Below, in pieces: positions 1 to 7,745 of a stretch of DNA of 64,000 bases. The position numbers were made by a program, and so were the translations under genes. Under the pieces are notes generated by a model. It was not told the origin of the DNA and did no database searches. It worked only from the letters and a program-made list of their open reading frames with translations. The DNA comes from Paenibacillus sp. FSL H7-0326 (GTDB lineage Bacteria; Bacillota; Bacilli; Paenibacillales; Paenibacillaceae). The stretch spans positions 930,001 through 994,000 of the forward strand of contig NZ_MPVN01000001.1 in assembly GCF_001955535.1 (NCBI RefSeq). The letters run 5' to 3'. How positions within the stretch are numbered: the stretch's first letter is position 1; every line of letters starts with the position of its first letter.

Positions 1-10
1 TACACCACCT

Positions 11-347
11 TTAAATCACATCAAATACATACCAAATTTTTAGATACTCATCGGGAACAAGTATAAGGCGATCTCCAAGCCTGAGATCTACTTTCCATTC
101 CAGATATTCGTCAATCATTAGACCTTCTGTATCCTGATAACGATTAGGGATTTTGTAACCCGAAGTAAATAGCTTGGGTAAAACAAGCTTGTCTGCAGTT
201 ATTACGATTTGTTCCCCCCATTTGACTTTTAAAGGGGCAACTGAAATAACCTCTCCAACTTTCGGGGAGGTGCTAGGGAGGGTTTCTATTTTGATTATGC
301 ATTTCAGCAATCTTCTTAGCCAAACGATCTATACTATCATCCATCAT
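11..347 (-). pseudogene. XkdR/DUF2577-like phage tail protein, frameshifted
   Basis: In PBSX-type phages this small protein sits just after the XkdQ hub gene and belongs to the tail-hub/baseplate set. The expected N-terminus (MDDSIDRLAKKIAEMHNQ) starts at 347 or 344 behind a GGAGGAGG site and overlaps the end of the XkdQ gene. After about 23 codons that frame hits a stop in a CCTCCC run near 275-280. The conserved remainder (STSPKVGEVISVAPLKVKWG onward, to 11) lies in another frame. A single base change in the run would restore one protein of about 111 residues. It is either a real inactivating frameshift or a sequencing error, and the window edge prevents checking the downstream tail genes. 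Confidence 0.7.
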
Positions 348-1348
348 TTAACCTCCTCCGGGAGCACAAGTTCTAAATCCATCGTGTGGATCTGATTTGA
401 AACTGTGTGTTTTGCTGTCATAATCATGTATCTGCCTGACATACCAGTGATCGGTTCATTAACATCCAAAAGTCTTCCTGCCTTCACAGCCGAATCACCC
501 ATAAGCCTAAGGGTATTCGTTTCCTGTAGTCGCGCAAGACGCCCCAAAAGAATACGAGCTACTTCGCGCGCTTTTGCCGCGTCTTCCGCGTCAATTTTAT
601 AGGTATCTTCGAGCAATCCGAATTTTTTGATTAATGAGTCGTTTTGGACGCTTGCTGCAATTTCATACTGAGAATCTTCGCGTTCAATAAGTATCTTTAC
701 TCGGTTTCTCATGGACTCAATAGTCCTTGTTCTGTCAGCTTCAAGTGGTACCGACATAACATCTCTATTTCCAAGGTTATCAGCTAATCGGAACGTTCCT
801 TTTACAACAAGGTCCTTAATCTCATCGAAATAGATTTTACCTTTTCTTAGTTCAGCGTTAAAACGTTTACCCGTTCTTCGCTCATGTTTCTGAAGTATAT
901 CTTCAATAATCTCGGCCGGTGACTTCTCAAGGTATATTTCATCTATTGGAGTGTTCATTGAAGGTACTTTTCCGATCAACATGCCGAAATCTTTAAGGAT
1001 TTTAGATATGGCATCCGATGCAGCAATCTTATTAAATTGATACACGCTTTTTGATTTACCCAGGTACCAGGCATAGTCATATACAGTGTAATTGATTGCT
1101 GCCCTACCTGATCGACCTTCAGTAACAATAATGCCACGGTACACTTCTTCGTCATCTTCCATTAACATTACAACGTCACCTAAGTCACATGGGTTTTTAG
1201 GGAAAAACCTTTCCATATCAACCCAAATGACTTGAAATTCCATAGCGGACATCATCGATAAGTTGGAATCCCATGTGATTGACTCTGTGATAGGTGTTAT
1301 ATCATAGGTTCTGCTTGCATCATTCTTGATAAGAAGGAGCTTAAACAC
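344..1348 (-). CDS. Phage tail hub protein, XkdQ/late-control-D-like
   Basis: This 334-residue protein resembles XkdQ of PBSX-type contractile-tail phages, a structural relative of the gpD/gp27 hub that joins the tail tube to the spike. The N-terminus shows the usual beta-rich start (KLLLIKNDASRTYDITPITE). The middle has the segment 'AAEIIEDILQKHERRTGKRF'-like at about residues 125-150, and the C-terminus ends in a typical hub beta segment (GRYMIMTAKHTV). The gene is 6 bp downstream of the XkdP-like gene and overlaps the XkdR start, so the three are probably translationally coupled in the late operon. The length is normal for the family and no damage is visible. Confidence 0.8.
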   Translation of the reverse strand: MFKLLLIKNDASRTYDITPITESITWDSNLSMMSAMEFQVIWVDMERFFPKNPCDLGDVVMLMEDDEEVYRGIIVTEGRSGRAAINYTVYDYAWYLGKSKSVYQFNKIAASDAISKILKDFGMLIGKVPSMNTPIDEIYLEKSPAEIIEDILQKHERRTGKRFNAELRKGKIYFDEIKDLVVKGTFRLADNLGNRDVMSVPLEADRTRTIESMRNRVKILIEREDSQYEIAASVQNDSLIKKFGLLEDTYKIDAEDAAKAREVARILLGRLARLQETNTLRLMGDSAVKAGRLLDVNEPITGMSGRYMIMTAKHTVSNQIHTMDLELVLPEEVK

Positions 1349-1354
1349 GTAATA

Positions 1355-1798
1355 TCAACTCCTCTTTTTAGTACTTACGAATGGAAATTCTGACATCTGC
1401 AATGTATAGTGAATATCTCCATCTTTCTTAATGCCATGAACAAAGTTGTCGATTGTCACTGCTAAATTAACGTTTTTTCTCTTGTTGCTTTCATCCACGA
1501 TTACAACTCTTATCGGATAACGTCTTTCCCGCCAGCGTTCAATTGCATCCACATATTCCATTCCCCACATTTCACGGCTCTGTAAAAAGGGATAGTCATG
1601 ACCTTCCGCTGGAAAAAAACTTGTGATCTCAATACTTTGCAAACCACGAGTCCCAATCAAATTTAATGTTTGAGTCAGCCCATCAATTTGTTCGTTCTTC
1701 CACGGACTAGGCACTTCATACTCCTCAGGAGGAACAGGTAACTGGATAATTTCTTCGTTATTGTTAATGCTCAAAAATACCTGCAGCATGTTTGTCAC
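1355..1798 (-). CDS. XkdP-like tail protein lacking a LysM domain
   Basis: This 147-residue late protein matches the N-terminal part of XkdP, the protein between tape measure and hub in PBSX-like phages. Visible features are the opening IIQLPVPPEEYEV, the segment RGLQSIEITSFFPAEGHDYPF cut short here to its key residues GLQSIEITSFFP, and the ending YTLQMSEFPFV. In XkdP itself the family often carries a C-terminal LysM peptidoglycan-binding domain. None is present here, because the protein stops right after the N-terminal domain. It lies 14 bp after the tape measure gene in the same operon. It probably caps the tube at the hub, and the missing LysM is a common natural variant rather than obvious damage. 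Confidence 0.7.
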   Translation of the reverse strand: MTNMLQVFLSINNNEEIIQLPVPPEEYEVPSPWKNEQIDGLTQTLNLIGTRGLQSIEITSFFPAEGHDYPFLQSREMWGMEYVDAIERWRERRYPIRVVIVDESNKRKNVNLAVTIDNFVHGIKKDGDIHYTLQMSEFPFVSTKKRS

Positions 1799-1812
1799 CC
1801 CAGGATAAAAGA

Positions 1813-3699
1813 TTACGATGTAGACCAGATATGTCTTTCAATTCTCTGTAATAAGGAATCTGCGATATCCATTGCAGTGTTGTTGTTTCCTTTTAGCACA
1901 GCTTCTGTATTTTTATTTGTGGCTTTCGTGTTTTTAGTGGTCGCGCCGGTGTTGTTATTTGTCTCAGCTGTGTTTGATGCCAGTGCTGCAGTGTTATTGT
2001 TCAGTGCCGTCATTAAGTCTTTTTGCACATTGTCCATTTTTTTGTCGCGTTCTGCTTGAACTTTCCGTGTTTGAGCAGTAATAGCGTCGCTACTAAACTG
2101 AGCATTGCTAAAATCCGCTTTTGAGATTGGATTGTATCCGCTGTTCCATTTTGGCTTTTCTACTGCTGCCTTCGCTCCTGAAAAATTAACTCGGCCAAGT
2201 CCGCTGAATGACAATTCGGATATCGGACCGATCCCTAACTCTCCAGATATTTTATTCACACCACTAATTAAGCTGTTAACTCCCCCGATAGCCTTCTGGA
2301 CCATGGATTCAATAAGGCCTATGAAACCGTTCACTCCTGCCTCTCCGGCAGTTAATATACCGTTCCATATGCTCTTCCCTGCAAACTCGATACTATCCCA
2401 AGCAAACATGTAAGTGCGAATCATGAAATTAGCATAATCAACGTATTTGTTCACAGCCCATTCTGCAGCACTCACGACTACATTCCAAGTGTTCATCCCA
2501 GTGAGTTTGACTTGTTCCCAGTTGTTTATGAGGTATGTCCCGGCCGCTACAGCAAGCCCTATCAGAGTGATCAACCATCCCATGGGATTGGCTCTAATCG
2601 CTGCATTGAGTCCTAAGTGTGCAAATGTAAGTAATTTCGTATATACAACATTCGCAAGTGTCCAAACTTTCGTACCTATTAAAATTAGATGATAAGCAGC
2701 AAAAGCTGCGACTACTCCGTAAACAATAGGACTGATATAATTCCAGTTGTTTACAATGAAACTTGAGACGGAGAATACCGCATTTGCAACAGACTTCGCC
2801 CCGTTATATATACTTACAAGCGCCGTAGAAAAACGGGCCCCCCATGTGGTAACGCCATCACTGGATAAAGTGGACTGAATCCCCTGCAAGTCCTTTTTTA
2901 TCTCATCAAAAAGCGGCTTAGTTACTCCAGCCAATTGTTGAGTGGCCGTTTCCTTGATGTTAGCTACGGTATATTGAAATGTGTCTGACATTTCATCCAT
3001 TGCACCGTCAAAACGTTCATTCAAACCTTTCATCAGAAGTGGGATGACTTGGTTGGAGAGGAGTTTCCCCTCTTCAGCAAGTTTCATCAATTGGGCTGGT
3101 GTTTTGCCCATTTCTTTAGCAAGTAACTGCCATGCCGGTACTCCTCGTTCTGCTAGTTGGTTCACTTCTTCTGCAGATAATTTCCCTTTAGCTTGAATCT
3201 GTCCGATTGCTAATGCAATACCCTTCATCTCTTCTGTACTGCCGCCAACGGCAGCGACAGCATTTCCTAAACTGTAAAGCATAGGTACAACTTGATCGCC
3301 AGCGAAACCCATACCCATCATTGTTTTTGCTGCTTCTTGTAATCCTGCAAATTCAAAAGGTGATTTCACGGCTAATTCTTTCAAATCCGCTACCATCTTA
3401 GCGGCTGCTGAAGCAGAATTTAAAAGGATACCGAACGATTTTTCAGCAGCTTCTGCGCTTGAATTCGCGCTGATCCCGACACCAATCATGGCGCTTCCTG
3501 CCGTAGCCATAACCGCAATAGCTGCTGCAGCTCCACTTTTAATCGAAGCCCATGTCTGAGCGCCTTGGGCTTGAAGTTCCCTCAGTTGATTTTTATATCT
3601 TACGGTTCCCTCACCGATTCTCCTTAGTGGGCCCGTGACTCCATCTTTTAGGGTCATTGTTTTGGATATATCTTTTACGCCCACAAATTCCACCCCCAT
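1813..3699 (-). CDS. Phage tail tape measure protein
   Basis: This 628-residue protein has the tape-measure N-terminal domain, visible as KSPFEFAGLQEAAKTMMGMG at about residues 113-132 and EEVNQLAERGVPAWQLLAKE near 180. The middle contains hydrophobic stretches (about 315-400) typical of the membrane-active part of tape measures. The C-terminal third is rich in Asn, Thr and Ala repeats (NNNTAALASNTAETNNNTG) and looks like a coiled or flexible tail. Tape measure length sets tail length, so this one predicts a rather short contractile tail. The gene begins right after a hairpin that follows the tail chaperone pair, the usual place in Xkd-type operons. Confidence 0.88.
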   Translation of the reverse strand: MGVEFVGVKDISKTMTLKDGVTGPLRRIGEGTVRYKNQLRELQAQGAQTWASIKSGAAAAIAVMATAGSAMIGVGISANSSAEAAEKSFGILLNSASAAAKMVADLKELAVKSPFEFAGLQEAAKTMMGMGFAGDQVVPMLYSLGNAVAAVGGSTEEMKGIALAIGQIQAKGKLSAEEVNQLAERGVPAWQLLAKEMGKTPAQLMKLAEEGKLLSNQVIPLLMKGLNERFDGAMDEMSDTFQYTVANIKETATQQLAGVTKPLFDEIKKDLQGIQSTLSSDGVTTWGARFSTALVSIYNGAKSVANAVFSVSSFIVNNWNYISPIVYGVVAAFAAYHLILIGTKVWTLANVVYTKLLTFAHLGLNAAIRANPMGWLITLIGLAVAAGTYLINNWEQVKLTGMNTWNVVVSAAEWAVNKYVDYANFMIRTYMFAWDSIEFAGKSIWNGILTAGEAGVNGFIGLIESMVQKAIGGVNSLISGVNKISGELGIGPISELSFSGLGRVNFSGAKAAVEKPKWNSGYNPISKADFSNAQFSSDAITAQTRKVQAERDKKMDNVQKDLMTALNNNTAALASNTAETNNNTGATTKNTKATNKNTEAVLKGNNNTAMDIADSLLQRIERHIWSTS

Positions 3700-3733
3700 A
3701 AAAAAGAGAACCGGCTTAGATCAACCGATTCTC
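3700..3733 (-). terminator. Hairpin with T tract between tail chaperone and tape measure
   Basis: On the minus strand a 9-bp stem (bases 3725-3733 with 3706-3714, one G.T pair at most) is followed by six Ts at 3700-3705. It overlaps the last codons of the chaperone extension and lies just ahead of the tape measure start. It looks like an intrinsic terminator or attenuator that lowers tape measure expression relative to the abundant upstream sheath and tube proteins. Confidence 0.6.
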
Positions 3734-3883
3734 TAACCTCTTGGCTTCTTCTTCATGAAATAATTCCATGGACACAAACATAAACCGTTTGGATAATGAG
3801 TCTAATTCAAGTAACTCCGATAGCGAGTGACCCCGCTGGATATAATGATGTATCATATACAGCTCACCATCGGATTTTATTAG
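3716..3883 (-). CDS. -1 frame extension of the tail assembly chaperone
   Basis: This reading frame becomes accessible when ribosomes slip back one base at the A AAA AAC heptamer at the end of the XkdN-like gene. Reading continues as LIKSDGELYMIHHYIQRGHS and ends after 55 residues at 3716, giving a fusion of 184 residues. Translation could also start independently at the ATG at 3856 behind GGTGAG, giving a 46-residue protein. In lambda and many other phages the same layout makes the G and G-T chaperones that coat the tape measure before tail assembly. The position directly before the tape measure supports that role, though the extension itself has no motif I recognise. Confidence 0.65.
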   Translation of the reverse strand, partial: LIKSDGELYMIHHYIQRGHSLSELLELDSLSKRFMFVSMELFHEEEAKRLENRLI

Positions 3884-4269
3884 TTTTTTAAGTCATCGTT
3901 AATTTTCGTTACTGCCTTGCCATTAAATCCGCCTAATTCCATGATGTGACCACTAATTGAAGATATCTCGCTCGGACGAAATATCATTTTCACGATATCT
4001 GTCGGCTCCGTGCATCCGAACTCTTTTTGCAAAGTCGGATCCTTAAGATTAGGTTCAATCACACAATGGTAAACAATATGAGGATCGGCCGAATCGCTTC
4101 TGGCATCATCCATTGCCATTTCCAAGGTCTCTAACGCGAGTTCTCTCTTAGGCTCTTGGATAACAATTTCAGCTCCAAGAGAATCAACTTTCAACGTTTG
4201 AGTTCTCAGTTTTCTTCCTTTTATGTTTTCTTTCTGCTTGATCAATTCCTCAATGGTTAATTTCGGCAT
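3880..4269 (-). CDS. Tail assembly chaperone, XkdN-like
   Basis: This 129-residue protein matches the XkdN family, acting in the cytoplasm as the tape measure chaperone during tail assembly. It opens with a charged helix (LTIEELIKQKENIKGRK) and contains a segment on phage-protein core folding around CVIEPNLKDPTLQKEFGC. It ends in NDDLKN followed by TAA. The last two sense codons form part of an A AAA AAC slippery heptamer, so a fraction of ribosomes should read on in the -1 frame. The neighbours are the tube protein upstream and the tape measure downstream, the canonical order in Xkd-type operons. Confidence 0.75.
   Translation of the reverse strand: MPKLTIEELIKQKENIKGRKLRTQTLKVDSLGAEIVIQEPKRELALETLEMAMDDARSDSADPHIVYHCVIEPNLKDPTLQKEFGCTEPTDIVKMIFRPSEISSISGHIMELGGFNGKAVTKINDDLKN
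3883..3889 (-). promoter_or_regulatory. Programmed -1 ribosomal frameshift site (A AAA AAC)
   Basis: In the zero frame the codons read TTA AAA AAC TAA, so the heptamer A AAA AAC lies exactly in the X XXY YYZ phase required for -1 slippage. The -1 frame stays open for 55 codons into the next small reading frame. The position, at the end of the tail chaperone gene, is where most long-tailed phages have such a signal. Confidence 0.7.
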
Positions 4270-4284
4270 TAAAATTCCTCCCTG

Positions 4285-4707
4285 CTATGCAATGGTATCA
4301 ATCATTTCGTAGTCACTAAACGCAAATGGGATTTCTTCACTTCCGAGTGTTTTTTGTTCAAATTTCAACAACATAAATTCGTTTATGGTCACATCATGTA
4401 ACGCAACACGTTCAGCACCAAAAGAACCCGGATCTGCAACTTTACCAACAATCTCAAGACGCGGATAGATGCCATTGCGTACGCTATTGGCCATGGTCCG
4501 CTGTACACGAGAATAGATTTTCTTGATCGTCATCGTTCCATCGCCTGTCCATCCGATCTCTTTTTTGTACGTCGCTCCTGAATTAGCGAAGTTCACATCC
4601 TCGTAGTTGACTGTAACTTTTGCTTCAAAGCTGTCTACTTCCGCCCAAAGTTCACCACCAACCCAAACACGACCATAAGTACCGTTAATAACGTTTTTAG
4701 ATTTCAT
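4285..4707 (-). CDS. Phage tail tube protein, XkdM-like
   Basis: This 140-residue protein matches the XkdM family of inner tail tube proteins of contractile-tail phages. It starts NVINGTYGRVWVGGELWAEV, with the family's typical opening (a short tag-like helix, then 'GTYG.VW..GE'). It has the mid segment EIGWTGDGTMTIKKIYSRV at about residues 47-67 and ends in EIPFAFSDYEMID. Tube proteins stack as hexameric rings inside the sheath. The gene sits between the sheath gene (14 bp upstream) and the tail chaperone (15 bp downstream) in the late operon. The length is normal and no damage is seen. Confidence 0.82.
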   Translation of the reverse strand: MKSKNVINGTYGRVWVGGELWAEVDSFEAKVTVNYEDVNFANSGATYKKEIGWTGDGTMTIKKIYSRVQRTMANSVRNGIYPRLEIVGKVADPGSFGAERVALHDVTINEFMLLKFEQKTLGSEEIPFAFSDYEMIDTIA

Positions 4708-4721
4708 TTGATCACCTCACC

Positions 4722-5777
4722 TTACACAGAAATTTTGAAATCAAGATCCTCAATGGCATCCAAGAATTTAAGTTTTACATGCGCGAATAGCGAAGATCTG
4801 AAAGAGTTCTCTTTTACTTTTTGATCGTCCCATTCACTTGTGTCTGTGCCAATGCTTTCCCATGCGAGTCTCTGAGCTTCGACATCTACACTTGCAGCAT
4901 TTTCTCCAGCTGCATCTAACACATCCCCCTGAAGGCCACGGAAATATGCATTCACTGATGTCAGAAATAACACCTGATTATCGTAGTTGTTGTTCACTTT
5001 ACCGGAGTAATTGTCTTTAAATGTGCGGGTTATGTCCTCTTTTACCAGATCATGACTTTCGATGATCTTGATTTTTTTCCAATCCTCGCCTTTGCCCTGT
5101 GTAATGGTTGTCAGGCTATTGACTCCTCGAGCGATTTTGAACTTGTCATCGTCTTTAATCAGAATCAATTTACCATCATCCACATCAGAATCAGGGTCAG
5201 TGCTTTCAACTATGGCATCCACTTCTGTCAGCTCGTAATTTGTTGAGCTGCTTGTTAAAGGGATTCCTGCGAGAATCCCGGCTATGCGAGAGGTATACTG
5301 AGAAGCGCTGTAGGTGGTTTCTCCAACCTTAATCCCCTCCGTAGCGAAATTAATAACGCCTTCATGCTCTCCTGGATGGTTTGGGAGAATAACCTTAAAA
5401 GTCTTCTTATTCACATCCCGCCATGTTTTAACCTGCGTGGCTACTGCCGTCACATCTGCTGCGGTAATGCCAGGGATAGCCAGGTAGTTCCAACGTTTGT
5501 TCGCGAGTCTCGATAAGGCTGCGCTGTAATTCTCCTCCTCAGAATCAAGCCTCTCCACAATGATCTTCGAAGGCACTCCCATAAAGGCCTTCTGAATTAA
5601 ATCAAAGTTGGATTCGCTCCAATCTGACTTTTGAATCTCGCTTATATTTTTGTATTCCTTTGTATCAAAAGTTCCAGTATCGTCTTTCATAATCAACGCC
5701 ACGATCCCGCGCTGACTCCTCTGTATAGCTGATACAGATAACGATGAAAAGGAAATGTTCACCTCAGGCAACCCCAT
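4722..5777 (-). CDS. Phage tail sheath protein, XkdK-like
   Basis: This is the contractile sheath subunit (about 351 residues), which forms the outer tail cylinder that shortens to drive the tube through the host envelope. The N-terminus MGLPEVNISFSSLSVSAIQR and the segment QRGIVALIMKDD are typical of the short PBSX-type sheath. The C-terminal domain (EDLDFKISV ending) is the part that interlocks neighbouring subunits. I prefer the ATG at 5777 because AAAGGGTG lies at the correct distance from it. The gene is 14 bp before the tube gene. Its presence identifies the prophage as a myovirus-type or tailocin-like element. Confidence 0.85.
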   Translation of the reverse strand: MGLPEVNISFSSLSVSAIQRSQRGIVALIMKDDTGTFDTKEYKNISEIQKSDWSESNFDLIQKAFMGVPSKIIVERLDSEEENYSAALSRLANKRWNYLAIPGITAADVTAVATQVKTWRDVNKKTFKVILPNHPGEHEGVINFATEGIKVGETTYSASQYTSRIAGILAGIPLTSSSTNYELTEVDAIVESTDPDSDVDDGKLILIKDDDKFKIARGVNSLTTITQGKGEDWKKIKIIESHDLVKEDITRTFKDNYSGKVNNNYDNQVLFLTSVNAYFRGLQGDVLDAAGENAASVDVEAQRLAWESIGTDTSEWDDQKVKENSFRSSLFAHVKLKFLDAIEDLDFKISV

Positions 5778-5790
5778 TCGATTCACCCTT

Positions 5791-6207
5791 TCATAATTTA
5801 CTCAGCATTCTTTCGAACTCTTTTTCAAGTATGTCGTCCCACTCTGATTCGATTTCATGCGATGCCTTATCAAAAACATGAAACCCTTCTTGAAATCCAT
5901 GCTCGTTGCCGGCTTTATCGACAATTCGATGCCCATATTCCAAAAGGTGAGCGTGCGGAGCTCGGGAGTATACACGAACTTTTACTCCATCGTCGTCCTT
6001 CCACACCTTTCCTCTTTTAATTGATTTGAAATAATTTCCTGTCTTTTTCTTGACCAGCTGCCGAGCCTTTCTGCTGACAATAGTCCTGGCCTTCGCACCA
6101 GAACGCGCCATCATTTGTTTCGCCTGTCTCGGATACAACTTCTGCAGATCGTCGATCTCACGCTTTAGCACATCTAAATTCCTTGTATCAATTTCAAAGT
6201 CAGTCAT
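5791..6207 (-). CDS. HK97 gp10-like head-tail / tail completion protein
   Basis: This 138-residue basic protein has the HK97 gp10 family look, with an N-terminal helix (LDVLKREIDDLQKLYPRQ), a KARQLVKKKTGNYFKSIK core and the pattern RAPHAHLLEYGH near residue 85. This family lies between head-closure and tail terminator proteins and helps complete the neck. The gene overlaps the tail terminator gene by 8 bp upstream and ends just before the sheath gene, the XkdI position in PBSX-like operons. Codon use and spacing agree with its neighbours. Confidence 0.75.
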   Translation of the reverse strand: MTDFEIDTRNLDVLKREIDDLQKLYPRQAKQMMARSGAKARTIVSRKARQLVKKKTGNYFKSIKRGKVWKDDDGVKVRVYSRAPHAHLLEYGHRIVDKAGNEHGFQEGFHVFDKASHEIESEWDDILEKEFERMLSKL

Positions 6208-6622
6208 TGTAAACCAACTCCTCCATGATATCTCCGTCTTCTGCCACCGCTATAGATTCAACGCAAGAGAACTCAAAGTCATAGTGCAGCACTTTGTCAT
6301 ATACATCCGTTTCAGCATCATCAATTGTTATAACCTGACTTCCTGCTGCAAAATTAAGCCCGAACAATTGTTCAAGTCTGTCTTGCACGTTGTATACCTC
6401 TTCCTTGTACTGATTCTCACTCGTAGAAAAAAAACGGATCCTGCAAGTTAAGTCTCGATACAAAAAATGTTGTTCTGATTCTGTCCGGCGAGTTTCAAGG
6501 GAAACAAAAAAAGAAGGTCTCAAAAAACCTTCTTCTACATCACTGCTTTGTATGGGTATCCCGGTGAACTCTGCCTTTATCTTGTCATTTATCGCTCTGT
6601 TGATTTGAGCCCTAGTCAGCAT
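6200..6622 (-). CDS. Phage tail terminator-like protein (DUF6838/XkdJ position)
   Basis: This 140-residue protein starts LTRAQINRAINDKIKAEF and has the motif EEGFLRPSFFVSLE at about residues 29-42, which I associate with the DUF6838 tail terminator-like family found at this place in Xkd-type operons. Its role would be to cap the last tail ring and set the joint to the head. It overlaps the adaptor gene upstream by one base and the gp10-like gene downstream by 8 bases, so translation is likely coupled. The family assignment rests on recognition of the pattern and synteny rather than a search. Confidence 0.65.
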   Translation of the reverse strand: MLTRAQINRAINDKIKAEFTGIPIQSSDVEEGFLRPSFFVSLETRRTESEQHFLYRDLTCRIRFFSTSENQYKEEVYNVQDRLEQLFGLNFAAGSQVITIDDAETDVYDKVLHYDFEFSCVESIAVAEDGDIMEELVYND

Positions 6623-7251
6623 TAGATCACCGTCCTCTCGGCGGTAATAATCAACGTCTCATGGCGGTTTAACGGATCGTCAATACGCTGAATTTCATAC
6701 CTATTACCATCAATTTTCAAGAACATGTTTGTGGAGACATTTGGACGATATTTAATCGTAACTTTGATTGTTGAATTCGCTACAATTACATTCTCTACTC
6801 CATTATCAATGCTGCCTCCGCCGACATACTCAATATGAGCCGGTAAAGTAAACACTCTCTCAGGTTGTGGGGACATCTCACCCATGCTGTTTTCCACAAA
6901 CACGTTTTTCCAAATTTCAATCGTATCACGAAGACTTGCCAGGTTTGTTTGGACATCTTCATAGGCTTGACATATCAGTTCAACCGTTTCGTCGTTTCTA
7001 CTGTATGTTCTAATGATGTTGTAATCCAAACCATTGTGCCTAAGTTTTTGTTCATCTGAATATTCCATAGAACGAATTTCAAAAGACAACTTAGGCCTTA
7101 AATCATTCGTGAGGGCTTTATAATATTCGTCCCTATTCACTGTTTTTTTGTTGGTGAAAACGGTCCGACTTGTTTCTGTCAGTTGAAATACATTATCTCC
7201 GGAATGGGTTTCCGTAACTGAAATGAGTTCAACAATATCTCTCCACATCAT
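6622..7251 (-). CDS. Head-tail adaptor with two adaptor-like domains
   Basis: This 209-residue protein seems to hold two copies of the head-closure (SPP1 gp16 / phage head-tail adaptor) fold. Residues about 1-95 (WRDIVELISVTET to the repeated RTYSRNDETVELICQ) look like one copy. Residues about 125-209 (RVFTLPAHIEYVGGGSIDNG to QRIDDPLNRHETLIITAERT) look like a second, with the usual ending. Most phages carry a single domain of about 110 residues. It begins 4 bp within the connector gene and ends at the tail terminator start, a neck-protein position. The pairing may serve a two-layer neck. The two-domain reading is my inference from sequence pattern. Confidence 0.6.
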   Translation of the reverse strand: MMWRDIVELISVTETHSGDNVFQLTETSRTVFTNKKTVNRDEYYKALTNDLRPKLSFEIRSMEYSDEQKLRHNGLDYNIIRTYSRNDETVELICQAYEDVQTNLASLRDTIEIWKNVFVENSMGEMSPQPERVFTLPAHIEYVGGGSIDNGVENVIVANSTIKVTIKYRPNVSTNMFLKIDGNRYEIQRIDDPLNRHETLIITAERTVI

Positions 7252-7547
7252 AACAATTCACCCACTGTATATTCTGCTGAGAGTGTAAGGTGGTTTTTAA
7301 TCATGCCATATGCCGACAGCAAACGCTCATGATCACTGTTGTCATATCCGAAGTGTGCTTTCACGTATACGGTCACAGCTCGTTTAATCAGTGGATCATT
7401 GTCATCCTCGGCCTTAATTGGCAGCAGTCCGGAAAGAACTAAGTCCTTCCGAGCTGCTTCAATAAGTCCGTTAATCTCATCGTCAAAATGAGCACTGCTA
7501 ATTCTTAACGACAGTTTAACTTGATCAATCAGTGGCATTAGCTTCAC
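7248..7547 (-). CDS. Head-tail connector protein (HK97 gp6-like)
   Basis: This 99-residue helical protein has the gp6-like connector pattern: it opens LIDQVKLSLRISSAHFDDEI, continues NGLIEAARKDLVLSGL and carries PLIKRAVTVYVKAHFGYDN near residues 50-70. Connectors of this family form a ring under the portal. The gene overlaps the small gene upstream by 23 bp and the adaptor downstream by 4 bp, which fits tightly packed late genes. The length and order (capsid, small protein, connector, adaptor) are what HK97-type heads show. Confidence 0.8.
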   Translation of the reverse strand: MKLMPLIDQVKLSLRISSAHFDDEINGLIEAARKDLVLSGLLPIKAEDDNDPLIKRAVTVYVKAHFGYDNSDHERLLSAYGMIKNHLTLSAEYTVGELL

Positions 7548-7740
7548 CGCGTTGCCGCTTGCGTGTAGATATCTGAGCAGTATCTGGCTTTTTATCTTCT
7601 GTAATTTCGATCAACTCATGATTCAACAAGTATTTCGCGTGCTCTTTATCCGAACAAGGAAACACTGCTCCTTGTTGCTGCAGTGCTCCCGTCAGAGGAT
7701 CAACAAATGATTTGATCACTTTATAATCCATGCAAATCAC
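7525..7740 (-). CDS. Small phage protein between capsid and connector
   Basis: This 71-residue protein begins MICMDYKVIKSFVDPLTG and has a short fold with CSDKEHAKYLLNHELIEI, then a very charged tail ending in KRQRGEANATD. Similar small genes with the 'F.D..TG..Y..G' opening occur between the capsid and connector genes in many Firmicute phages, but no function is assigned. It lies 5 bp after the capsid gene and overlaps the connector, so it is certainly part of the head cassette. The alternative start at the internal Met (MDYKV) is equally possible. Confidence 0.6.
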   Translation of the reverse strand: MICMDYKVIKSFVDPLTGALQQQGAVFPCSDKEHAKYLLNHELIEITEDKKPDTAQISTRKRQRGEANATD

Positions 7741-7745
7741 ACCCT

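Noticed and set aside
2105..3196. Plus-strand frames opposite the tape measure gene
   Set aside because: They are shadows of a well supported minus-strand gene.
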